In this document: piece by piece, positions 6,628-13,350 of the stretch | Layout: each line of letters starts with the position of its first letter | Position numbering within the stretch: the stretch's first letter is position 1 | Assembly (NCBI GenBank): GCA_910587395.1 | Contig: CAJULJ010000049.1 | Coordinates: forward strand, 1 to 19,176 | DNA length: 19,176 nt | Reading direction: 5' to 3' | Source: an uncultured Oscillospiraceae bacterium | GTDB taxonomy: Bacteria > Bacillota > Clostridia > Oscillospirales > Oscillospiraceae | Notes under the pieces: model-generated | The model's input: the letters and a program-made list of their open reading frames with translations, nothing else | What the model was told of the DNA's origin: nothing | The model's database searches: none | Translations under genes and position numbers: made by a program

Positions 6628-7870
6628 AAACGGACGCCGGGACGGCGGCACGGCCAGGGCGGCGGCGCATATCCTTACCGCCCTGGCCACCACCGGGGCC
6701 AAGGGCGCAGCCTTTGCCGCCGCGCAGGAGGCCGCGCCCTTTCTGGTAAAAGTGATTGTGGGGCTCCTGATCCTGCTGCTCCTCATCCCCATGCTGGTGT
6801 TTACCGCCCTGCCCAATATGTTTTTCGGCTATGACAGCTCCACCACGCCCGAAATCATGGAGTTTACCGCATCGGCCCATGGGCTGGAAGCGGTCTATCA
6901 GAACATTGAGTGGAAAAACCAAACTATCATTGACCGCCTGGTGGAGAGCATTCTTCCAACCTTCATGACGGACGATGGGCCGGACTACGATGATTATGAG
7001 GTAGAAAAGTCCCTGGGCAATGTGAATCATTATTGGCTCATCGCCATCGGTTCCGTCCGATACAAGCAGGATCTCAACGTCATGGATGAGCCCACAATCG
7101 AAAAGCTGCTTTCCGACAAGCTGACCTATACCGCCTCCATCACAGACCGAATTCTGCATATCTCAGTCCGGGATCTGACGCCGGAGGCGTACATGGACAA
7201 GCTGGGCTTCACCCAGGAGGAAAAGGACTGGGCCGCCCTGCTCTATTCGGTGATGGCGGACGGCCAGAGCATCAGTCCCAGTGACACCGACGGCGCAGAC
7301 CAATACGGCACAGACTACGGGAACGTCACGTTTGTCCATGCCGACACCCCCGTGGTCTACTACAACCAGACGGACGCCCGGTGGGGCAGCAAGCTCTACG
7401 GCCGGACCGGCACCATCGGCTGGGAAGGCTGCGGCCCCACCGCCCTGGCCATGGTGGTGGCCTCCATGACGGACAACAAGGTAACGCCCTACGATGTGGC
7501 CCAGTGGTCTGTCCAGAACGGCTACCGCTGCGAGGGGAACGGGAGCTACCACAGCCTGATCCCCAACGGCGGCGCACACTACGGCCTCACCGTTGACAAA
7601 ATCGGCAAGGACAGCAAAAAGCTGGTGGAGGCACTGGAATCGGGCAAGCTGGTCATCGCTATCATGGCCCCGGGACACTTCACCACCACCGGCCATTTCA
7701 TCGTCCTGCGGGGCATCACCGAGGATGGCAAAGTGCTGGTGGCCGACCCTGCCAACGTAAAGCGGAGCAACCAGGAGTGGCCCCTTCGCACCGTTGTCAA
7801 TGAGGCCGCCGCCCGGGCCGGCGCGGGCGGACCCTTCTGGGTGTTCTCGCGGTATAGTCAGCACACTTGA
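6620..7870 (+). CDS. Membrane-anchored C39-like cysteine peptidase of the transfer operon, 416 aa
   Basis: The start ATG at 6620 has AGGAGAGGAGG just upstream and overlaps the TrbL stop. Residues 1-40 are Ala-rich and probably cytoplasmic, and 41-64 form one transmembrane helix. A region of about 190 residues follows that resembles the linker part of wall-hydrolase proteins in other clostridial elements; that comparison is from memory. The C-terminal domain, about 240-415, is a C39-like (Peptidase_C39_2) papain-fold peptidase: Cys271 in EGCGPTALAMV, His359 in TTGHFIVLRG and Asp376 in VADPAN. With this topology the enzyme would lie outside the membrane. It occupies the slot of VirB1/CwlT-type enzymes, but I see no lysozyme or NlpC/P60 domain. 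A wall-opening role or processing of a surface substrate is inference. Confidence 0.8.
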   Translation: MDENGRRDGGTARAAAHILTALATTGAKGAAFAAAQEAAPFLVKVIVGLLILLLLIPMLVFTALPNMFFGYDSSTTPEIMEFTASAHGLEAVYQNIEWKNQTIIDRLVESILPTFMTDDGPDYDDYEVEKSLGNVNHYWLIAIGSVRYKQDLNVMDEPTIEKLLSDKLTYTASITDRILHISVRDLTPEAYMDKLGFTQEEKDWAALLYSVMADGQSISPSDTDGADQYGTDYGNVTFVHADTPVVYYNQTDARWGSKLYGRTGTIGWEGCGPTALAMVVASMTDNKVTPYDVAQWSVQNGYRCEGNGSYHSLIPNGGAHYGLTVDKIGKDSKKLVEALESGKLVIAIMAPGHFTTTGHFIVLRGITEDGKVLVADPANVKRSNQEWPLRTVVNEAAARAGAGGPFWVFSRYSQHT

Positions 7871-8025
7871 AAATCGGTAAATACCGATTTTCAACCAGCG
7901 GCACAGCCGCTGGCGGGCAAGGCCCGTGTGCTGCCTATGAAGTCCAAGGCAGGGCCGCATATGCGGCCCCTGCGGCGTTCCACGCCGCAGACTTCAAAAG
8001 AGGTAATTTACCTCTTTTGAAGTGT
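7863..8025. repeat. Module of six consecutive hairpins bounded by near-inverted repeats
   Basis: Six inverted repeats follow each other. 7867-7894: 12-bp stem, AAAT loop, overlapping the peptidase stop codon. 7895-7913: CCAGCGGC/GCCGCTGG. 7914-7926: CGGGC/GCCCG. 7952-7969: a perfect 18-bp palindrome centred on ATAT. 7970-7990: CTGCGGCGT/ACGCCGCAG, loop TCC. 7991-8023: 16-bp perfect arms around a single T. TGAAGTC (7938-7944) and GACTTCA (7990-7996) can also enclose the fourth and fifth hairpins. The block is bordered by ACACTTGAAAA and TTTTGAAGTGT, inverted repeats matching at 10 of 11 positions. No long reading frame is convincing here. The block could be a small non-autonomous mobile element, a structured RNA or attenuator, or a DNA site. 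Confidence 0.8.
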
Positions 8026-8071
8026 CTTGACTATAGGCGGATGAAATCATCAACTGTTTGGAGTGAAGCAT

Positions 8072-8338
8072 ATGGAACATGAAACCAATTTGAGGGCCCT
8101 GCGGCACCGGCACGGGGTCCAGCTCACCGAGCTGGCCAACGCCTGCGGGCTGTCCAACCAATACATCAGCCGGGCGGAGCTGGGCCTGATTCCGGCCACA
8201 CCCCGACTGGAGAAGCAGCTGCTGGCGGCGGTGGAGGTTGTGATCGCCCACCGGGCCAGAACGGCCCAGGCCCTGGAGCGGGAGCTTGCGCCCCTCCGGG
8301 GCCGCCTGCTGGAAAGGGCGGTGGAACGGCGTGAATGA
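8072..8338 (+). CDS. XRE-family helix-turn-helix regulator, 88 aa
   Basis: This is a small Cro/C1-type DNA-binding protein. Residues about 6-55 hold the helix-turn-helix: NLRALRHRHGVQLTELANAC, then GLSNQYISRAELG as turn and recognition helix. A Leu/Ala/Arg-rich helix to the end could dimerise. I chose ATG 8072 because TGGAG lies nine bases before it; a GTG at 8063 is in frame but directly abuts that purine run. It lies between the hairpin module and the PrgI gene, and its stop overlaps the PrgI start (GTGAATGA). It therefore belongs to the transfer operon and may control it, perhaps by binding palindromes in the module just upstream. That target is inference. Confidence 0.85.
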   Translation: MEHETNLRALRHRHGVQLTELANACGLSNQYISRAELGLIPATPRLEKQLLAAVEVVIAHRARTAQALERELAPLRGRLLERAVERRE

Positions 8339-8630
8339 GACCTACTACATCCCCGCCAACTTCACCGACGCGGGCCGGGTAATGGGCCTGTTCGAGCTGC
8401 GGAACCTGGTGGAAGCGGTGATTTTAGTGCTGCCGGTGCTGTACTTCTGCCTGGTGCTGCTGCCCCTGGAGCTGACCGCCAAGATCACGGTGACGCTCAT
8501 CATCATAGTCCCCCTGGGGGGCTTCGGACTCATCGGCGTGCGGGACGACAGCCTCACACGCTGGGTCGGCTCCTGGTGGCGCTGGCGGAAAAAGCGCCGC
8601 CTTATGACATACAGAGGAGGAAAAAACTGA
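8331..8630 (+). CDS. prgI: PrgI-family T4SS membrane protein (VirB3-like), 99 aa
   Basis: This is a short protein with two adjacent transmembrane helices, about residues 28-46 and 50-70, after an N-terminal YYIPANFTDAGRVMG segment. The C-terminus is basic (WWRWRKKRR). This size, topology and the IPxNF...G...F opening are those of PrgI-family proteins. They fill the VirB3-like role in Gram-positive T4SS and are almost always encoded next to VirB4, as here. The start is the GTG at 8331, which overlaps the stop of the XRE gene; the upstream GGGCGGTGG can serve as ribosome binding site. The next gene begins four bases after its stop. Confidence 0.85.
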   Translation: MNETYYIPANFTDAGRVMGLFELRNLVEAVILVLPVLYFCLVLLPLELTAKITVTLIIIVPLGGFGLIGVRDDSLTRWVGSWWRWRKKRRLMTYRGGKN

Positions 8631-8633
8631 ACC

Positions 8634-9305
8634 ATGGATTTGAAACAATTATTGTTCGGCGGCGGGGCAAACGCTCCCGCCGCCGAACCCTTTCGGGACA
8701 GCATCCAGGCGTGGCTCCCCGTGAAGAACATCGTGGGCGGGGTGGTGGTGACAAAGGACGGCCGCTTCGTGAAAATTCTGGAGGTGCTGCCGGTAAACAT
8801 CTACCTGAAGTCCCCCAACGACCGGGAGAACATCATTTCCAGCTACGCCGCCTGGCTGAAGATCGCGCCGGACGATTTGCAGATCCAGGCCCGCACCCTG
8901 CCCGCCGACACGGCGGACTACGTGGAGCGGATGAAGGAGTATGCCGCCGCCGAGCCCAACCCGGCCTGCCGGGAGATGATTGAGGACAACATTACCCAGA
9001 TCGGCCAGGGGGTGGCCAGCGACGCCCTGCGGCACCGCTTCTTCCTCATCTTCCAGTACGAAGGGAGGATGCACGCCAAGGGCCGCACCGCCGCCGCCAT
9101 CGTCCAGCGGCTCAACGAGGAGGCGGACACCGCCCGGCGCTATCTGGACGGCTGCGAGCTGGAGGTGCTGGAGCCCAGCTTTGCCGACGACTTCATTTTG
9201 AAGCTGCTGTACGAGATCATCAACAAGCGGACGGCCCGGCGGGTGCAGCTGCCCGAGGGCGTGTTCGACATGACCACCGCCGTCCACGGCGTGTTTGAGG
9301 AGTGA
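8634..9305 (+). CDS. VirB4 N-terminal-domain-like protein without ATPase domain, 223 aa
   Basis: The sequence resembles the N-terminal domain of VirB4/TraC/TrbE ATPases. It has an IQAWLPVKNIVGGVVVTKDG opening, a KILEVLPVN strand, a YAAWLKIAPDDLQIQ segment, then HRFFLIFQYEG and a long helix with a tyrosine (ARRYLDGCELEVLEP). It stops there: there is no Walker A or B motif and no ATPase core. It is not a broken VirB4, because the following gene encodes a complete one. AGGAGG lies 13 bases before the ATG, rather far, so coupling from the PrgI stop four bases upstream may help. It probably works with PrgI and VirB4 at the channel base. Family assignment is by pattern and context. Confidence 0.65.
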   Translation: MDLKQLLFGGGANAPAAEPFRDSIQAWLPVKNIVGGVVVTKDGRFVKILEVLPVNIYLKSPNDRENIISSYAAWLKIAPDDLQIQARTLPADTADYVERMKEYAAAEPNPACREMIEDNITQIGQGVASDALRHRFFLIFQYEGRMHAKGRTAAAIVQRLNEEADTARRYLDGCELEVLEPSFADDFILKLLYEIINKRTARRVQLPEGVFDMTTAVHGVFEE

Positions 9306-9310
9306 ACCAT

Positions 9311-11269
9311 ATGCAGAAGAAAAAACCGGCCAGGGGCGGGGCCAAAACCGCTGTCAAGAAAAAAGCGCCGCTGAAAAAGGGCGGGGATCAGGAAAAGTTC
9401 TCGCTGAAGCGCCTGATCTTCGGCGGGGAAAAGGCCGACCTGTCCGAGCTGGAGGCGGGCTCCACCACCATCCTGGATATCCTGTCCCCCACCGCCATCG
9501 ACACCAAGAGCCGGGACTACATCCTGGTGGATGGCGTGTACCACGCCTACCTCTATGTGGCGGGGTACGGCTACTCCACCACCGTGGGCTCCTGCTGGCT
9601 GGCCCCCTTGGTGGAGGCCGGGGAGGGCATCAGCCTCAGCTTCACTGTCAAGCGCCAGCCCAAAGAAAAAATTCTGTCCAAAATTTCGCAGACCACCATG
9701 GTGAACCGCTCCCGGATGCGGGACGTGGGCGACACCCGCCAGGACTACGAGGAGTTGGACAGCGCCATCAATTCCGAGCTGTATCTGAAGGACGCCATGA
9801 ACCGCCAGGGGGAGGACTTCTACTATATGCACACCCTGGTGGAAGTCACCGCAGATGACCCGGAGACTTTGGAACAGCGGGTGACGGCGGTGGAAAAGCT
9901 GTGCGTGTCCATCGACATGATCGCCCGCCGCTGCGACTACAAAAACGAGCAGGCGTTCCTCTCCGCCCTGCCCCTGCTGGCCCTGGACGCCGACGTGGAG
10001 CGCAAATCCCGGCGCAATGCCCTCACCTCCGGGGTGGCGGCGGCCTTCCCCTTCGCCTCCTACGAGCTCAGCGACCGCAACGGCATCTTTCTGGGGCTGA
10101 ACCTCTACAACCGCTCCCCGGTGTTCCTGGACCCCTACGACGACTACAAGTACACCAACGGCAACTGCTGGATCGGCGGCTCCTCCGGCGCGGGCAAGAC
10201 CTTCACCCTGCAATGCCTGGGCGGGCGGCTGCGCCAACAGGGGCGGCGGGTCATCTTCATCGTGCCCAAGAAGGGCCACGAGTTCCGGCCCCTGTGCGAG
10301 CTGCTGGGCGGGCTGTACCTGCGGCTGTCCCCCTCCTCCAAGGACTGCCCCAACATCATGGCCATCCGGCGGCGCTCTCTGGACAGCTACGCCGGCCTGC
10401 GGGACATGGCCGCCCGGGACGATTCCGTGCTGGCGGACAAGATCTCCCGGCTCATCATCTGGTACTCGCTCCAGAAGCGGGATCTCTCCGATGAGGACAA
10501 GAACCATCTGGATTCCTCCCTGGTGGAGTGCTACCGGCGGTACGGCATCACCTTCGACAATGCCTCCGTCACCGACAGCGAGGGGAACTTTGTGGAAATG
10601 CCCATCCTGCCGGACTGGTACGACGTTCTGATGAAAAACCCGGACACGAAACATCTGGCGGTGGTGCTGGCCCGGTACGTCACCGGCTCGGCCTCCGCCA
10701 TGGGCCGGCGCAACCACATCGGCCTGGACAACAAGTACATTGTGCTGGACACCTCCGGGATGCCGGACGACCTGCTGCTCCCCGGCATTTTCTGGGCTAC
10801 CGATATCGCGGGCGACCTCATCATGGACGCGGGCAGCGACCTGTCCGCCCTCATCGCCGACGAGTTGTGGAGTTTGGTCGGCGCCAACTCCAACCCGCTG
10901 GCGGCGGGCTTTGTCCAGGAGATGGTGAAGACCATCCGGGGCCTGGGCGGCATCGCCATCACCTCCACCCAGGGGATGCAGGATCTGTTCGGTCTGGACG
11001 GCGGCAAGTATGGCAAGGGAATTTTGGATTCCAGCCGGATCAAGCTGGTGATGCAGATGGAGGAACAGGAGGCCCGGCTCATCCAGGGGGTGCTCAACCT
11101 GTCCGAGGATGAGGTGCGGCAGATCACCCGGTTCCGTCGGGGGGAGGGGCTGCTTTGCATCGGCTACAACCATGTGCCGGTGCAGTTCCACGCCACCGAA
11201 AAGGAGTACGACGCCATCACCACCTCCCCCACCGACCTGCGGACAAAGCGGAAGGAGGGCGGCAGATGA
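9311..11269 (+). CDS. virB4: VirB4-like conjugation ATPase, 652 aa
   Basis: The N-terminus is very basic (QKKKPARGGAKTAVKKKAP). Residues about 40-240 form the VirB4 N-domain and 250-640 the RecA-like ATPase core. Walker A is GGSSGAGKT with Lys296; Walker B is ALIADELW with Asp517/Glu518. A TSTQGMQDL segment (sensor/Gln region) and an LSEDEVRQITRFRRGEG motif follow, as in Gram-positive VirB4 proteins (CD1110-like, from memory). VirB4 hydrolyses ATP at the cytoplasmic face to drive channel assembly and substrate transfer. I prefer ATG 9311, with GAGGAG nine bases upstream, over the GTG at 9302, which overlaps the previous stop but has no spacing. Its end overlaps the next start (ATGA). Confidence 0.92.
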   Translation: MQKKKPARGGAKTAVKKKAPLKKGGDQEKFSLKRLIFGGEKADLSELEAGSTTILDILSPTAIDTKSRDYILVDGVYHAYLYVAGYGYSTTVGSCWLAPLVEAGEGISLSFTVKRQPKEKILSKISQTTMVNRSRMRDVGDTRQDYEELDSAINSELYLKDAMNRQGEDFYYMHTLVEVTADDPETLEQRVTAVEKLCVSIDMIARRCDYKNEQAFLSALPLLALDADVERKSRRNALTSGVAAAFPFASYELSDRNGIFLGLNLYNRSPVFLDPYDDYKYTNGNCWIGGSSGAGKTFTLQCLGGRLRQQGRRVIFIVPKKGHEFRPLCELLGGLYLRLSPSSKDCPNIMAIRRRSLDSYAGLRDMAARDDSVLADKISRLIIWYSLQKRDLSDEDKNHLDSSLVECYRRYGITFDNASVTDSEGNFVEMPILPDWYDVLMKNPDTKHLAVVLARYVTGSASAMGRRNHIGLDNKYIVLDTSGMPDDLLLPGIFWATDIAGDLIMDAGSDLSALIADELWSLVGANSNPLAAGFVQEMVKTIRGLGGIAITSTQGMQDLFGLDGGKYGKGILDSSRIKLVMQMEEQEARLIQGVLNLSEDEVRQITRFRRGEGLLCIGYNHVPVQFHATEKEYDAITTSPTDLRTKRKEGGR

Positions 11270-11943
11270 GCTTCCGGCAGGACGCGGCCAGGCTGCAAAG
11301 GATCGCCAACAACGCCTTCTGCCAGACCGGCACGCTGGCGGCGCTGGCGGACGGCGGACAGCCTGACCCGGACAAGCTTCAGAAGGCATTGGAGCAGACA
11401 GCGGCCCAGTTCGAGAGCGCCGCCCTGGAGGTGCGCAAGCTCTGCGAGCGGTACAGCACCGGCGCCGGGGGCTACGGTTCCCGGCCCGTCCTCCCGCCCA
11501 TGGAGATCGCCGGGTCGGTGGATATGCTGGGCTACCACTGGCTCCATATCACCCTGAACACCCTGCTGCCCCACTGCCGGTTCCAGCCCCCGGAGTGGCT
11601 CAGCGACACCATCCGCCGCCTGCTGGACGAGTACGAGGCCCAGGGCTGCAGGCTGCCCTTTTTCAACCGGGCGCTGCTGGTGATCGACGAGTTCACCAGC
11701 GTCCAGGGCCGCCACATTTTCGACCAGGACAACAAGGGCTGGAAGGCCGTGTCCAATGCCATCAAGGGCAGGCTCATCCCTGACGACGACCAGCACACCC
11801 TGGCGGTGGCGCTGCTGTCCACGCGGAGCGGGGCGGATATCTGCCACATCACCCTGCTGGATCTGTGCGACGCGGCGGACTTCTTCGCTTTCCACTCCGG
11901 GGACTATGAGGTGAAGCATTTTTACAGCGGCGGATGGTCTTAA
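11266..11943 (+). CDS. Transfer-operon protein of unknown function, 225 aa
   Basis: AAGGAGG sits seven bases before the ATG, and the gene overlaps the VirB4 stop by four bases, so it is certainly a member of the operon. The N-terminal 65 residues are predicted helical (QDAARLQRIANNAF, then a KALEQTAAQFESAALEVRKL amphipathic helix). The remainder is mixed alpha/beta, with a hydrophobic ALLVIDEF strand and an LAVALLSTRSG stretch. No P-loop precedes ALLVIDEF, so I do not call it an ATPase. There is no signal peptide or membrane segment. It may belong to a DUF family seen in clostridial elements (possibly DUF6100, from memory and uncertain). A cytoplasmic accessory role next to VirB4 is inference. 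Confidence 0.75.
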   Translation: MSFRQDAARLQRIANNAFCQTGTLAALADGGQPDPDKLQKALEQTAAQFESAALEVRKLCERYSTGAGGYGSRPVLPPMEIAGSVDMLGYHWLHITLNTLLPHCRFQPPEWLSDTIRRLLDEYEAQGCRLPFFNRALLVIDEFTSVQGRHIFDQDNKGWKAVSNAIKGRLIPDDDQHTLAVALLSTRSGADICHITLLDLCDAADFFAFHSGDYEVKHFYSGGWS

Positions 11944-12240
11944 AGTGCCCCAAAAAGTGACCGGGACACCCATCAGATACCCGTCAGATTTGAGACGATT
12001 TTGACCAGGTGGAAGGTTTTCACCTGACCTGATGGGTGTCCGGCCCGCGAAACCGTTGCGAGGTAAGGCTTTCCGGCGGACGCGGCCGCTTCAAGTGCGG
12101 CAAAAATCTGACTTCTATGGGGAGCCATCAGATGTGCTCCCCATAGGGGGCTTGGAAAAGCGCCGAAAAAGTTCTTGCGCCGGCACCGGCGCAAGGGCGT
12201 TTTCGGCGCACGCAGGAATAAGAAAGGGGGCGCGGTATGC
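11944..12240. other. Structured non-coding block: candidate oriT or structured RNA
   Basis: These 297 bases hold no convincing gene but many inverted repeats. GGACACCCATCAG (11964-11976) pairs with CTGATGGGTGTCC (12029-12041) and encloses the stem CAGGTGGAA/TTTCACCTG (12006-12026). GTCAGATTT (11983-11991) is complementary to AAATCTGAC (12104-12112). CTATGGGGAGC (12115-12125) pairs with GCTCCCCATAG (12136-12146) around a ten-base loop. GCGCCGAAAA (12160-12169) pairs with TTTTCGGCGC (12200-12209) around an inner CTTGCGCCGG/CCGGCGCAAG stem. CCATCAGAT occurs twice (11970 and 12125). The block lies directly upstream of a DNA-binding accessory gene and the coupling protein gene, a common place for an origin of transfer. 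An RNA leader is equally possible. No nick site is recognised. Confidence 0.6.
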
Positions 12241-13350
12241 GTGATCCTCAGCCAAAGGGACGTTGATATTTTGAAGCTGCTGTGCTGGTGCCAGTTCATC
12301 CAGCCAAAGGATCTGCGGGGCCTCGCTACAGAGGCGGAGCGTAAAAACCTCATGGGCCTGGGCCTTGTCCGGCGGCATGAAAAGAGCGGGGCGCTGCTGC
12401 TGACCAGCAAGGGACAGCTCCTGCTGGAGCATCTGCTGGACGGCGCGATCCCCCAGACCACCCGGGCCTACCACCCGCCGCTGATCGAGCGCCGCATCCG
12501 GGTGTCCCGGATCGCAGTGACCGCCTACCACGGCGGCATGGAGCCCTTCACCTTCGGGCCGGAGGAGTTAGATGGTCCCGCATCCCTGTTTCTCCCGGCC
12601 ATCACCCGGCGCAAAGGCTCCAACCCCTGGGGCAGTACCCGGGTAGCCGCCATCGCCCGGCTGGGGGACAGCCTGTACGCCATGCACTACGTCTGCCCCG
12701 GCATCGGCAAGGTGGCCCTGATGGATGAGCTGGCGGCCTTCTCCAATCAGACCGCCCGGTTCCGGGATATGGGGCGGGCCTTCCTTTTTGCCGGAACCAG
12801 CTACAAGAGCGTGCTGTCCGAACTGGAGCGCCCCGTGGGCCGGGACGATGCCAAGCTGCTCACCTACGGCGGCGCGTACCGCTGCCTCCAGCTTCCCGTC
12901 CATCTGCTGTCCTGCGATGCCACCGGGGCGGTGCAGCTCCAAATTATGGCGGTGCCGGACTACCGGGTACGGCTGACCAAGGCGGCGCTGAAAAACCAGT
13001 ACCGCCCGCCCCCGGACGATGTGTCCGAATGGGACGCCATGTTCCAGGGCGTACCATTCCTCATGGCGGCGGACATGGATCTCCACCGGATCAACGCCGC
13101 CATCAAAGCGGCCAGGGCCCGGGGCTTCCCCCAGATCGCCATGGCCGCCCTGGAGGGGCAGGCGGAACAAGTGCTGTTCCCCCGCTGCCGGGACAAGGAT
13201 CTGGCGCGGGTATTCGTGCTGACGCCGGAGGCCATCACCGCCGTCACCGGCCGGAAGCCCGTCCCTTACGTTCCCCCGCGCACCCAATTTCTCACCGCGA
13301 AAGGAGAGGTGGCCGATGCCCCGCTTATCCAAGCTAATCGAAAAACTTGA
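12241..13350 (+). CDS. Winged-helix protein, possibly replication-relaxation / mobilization accessory type, 369 aa
   Basis: Residues about 1-65 look like a winged helix-turn-helix: LSQRDVDILKLLCWCQFI, then a second helix, then NLMGLGLVRR and a LLLTSKG wing. This opening resembles replication-relaxation (Replic_Relax) or MobC-like proteins encoded beside coupling proteins on Gram-positive elements. The remaining 300 residues are alpha/beta and match nothing I can name. I start at GTG 12241 because AAAGGGGG lies ten bases upstream; a TTG at 12175 would lie inside a strong hairpin. Its 3' end overlaps the VirD4 gene by 35 bases. A role in recognising the structured DNA just upstream and handing it to VirD4 is inference. 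Confidence 0.6.
   Translation: MILSQRDVDILKLLCWCQFIQPKDLRGLATEAERKNLMGLGLVRRHEKSGALLLTSKGQLLLEHLLDGAIPQTTRAYHPPLIERRIRVSRIAVTAYHGGMEPFTFGPEELDGPASLFLPAITRRKGSNPWGSTRVAAIARLGDSLYAMHYVCPGIGKVALMDELAAFSNQTARFRDMGRAFLFAGTSYKSVLSELERPVGRDDAKLLTYGGAYRCLQLPVHLLSCDATGAVQLQIMAVPDYRVRLTKAALKNQYRPPPDDVSEWDAMFQGVPFLMAADMDLHRINAAIKAARARGFPQIAMAALEGQAEQVLFPRCRDKDLARVFVLTPEAITAVTGRKPVPYVPPRTQFLTAKGEVADAPLIQANRKT

Noticed and set aside
7867..8082. Plus-strand frame across the hairpin module
   Set aside because: It reads through six inverted repeats, has no ribosome binding site and yields an Ala-rich product without features.
9140..11389. Very long minus-strand reading frame (749 codons) opposite VirB4
   Set aside because: It is the antisense shadow of a GC-rich gene with clear VirB4 motifs. 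Its product is His/Gly/Val-rich low complexity with no domain.
12175..12240. Extended N-terminus of the winged-helix protein from TTG
   Set aside because: The extension lies inside a strong nested hairpin, is just Arg/Lys-rich, and a purine-rich ribosome binding site precedes the GTG at 12241.
11944..12240. Group II intron or retron RNA
   Set aside because: I found no domain V-like sequence and no reverse transcriptase gene nearby.
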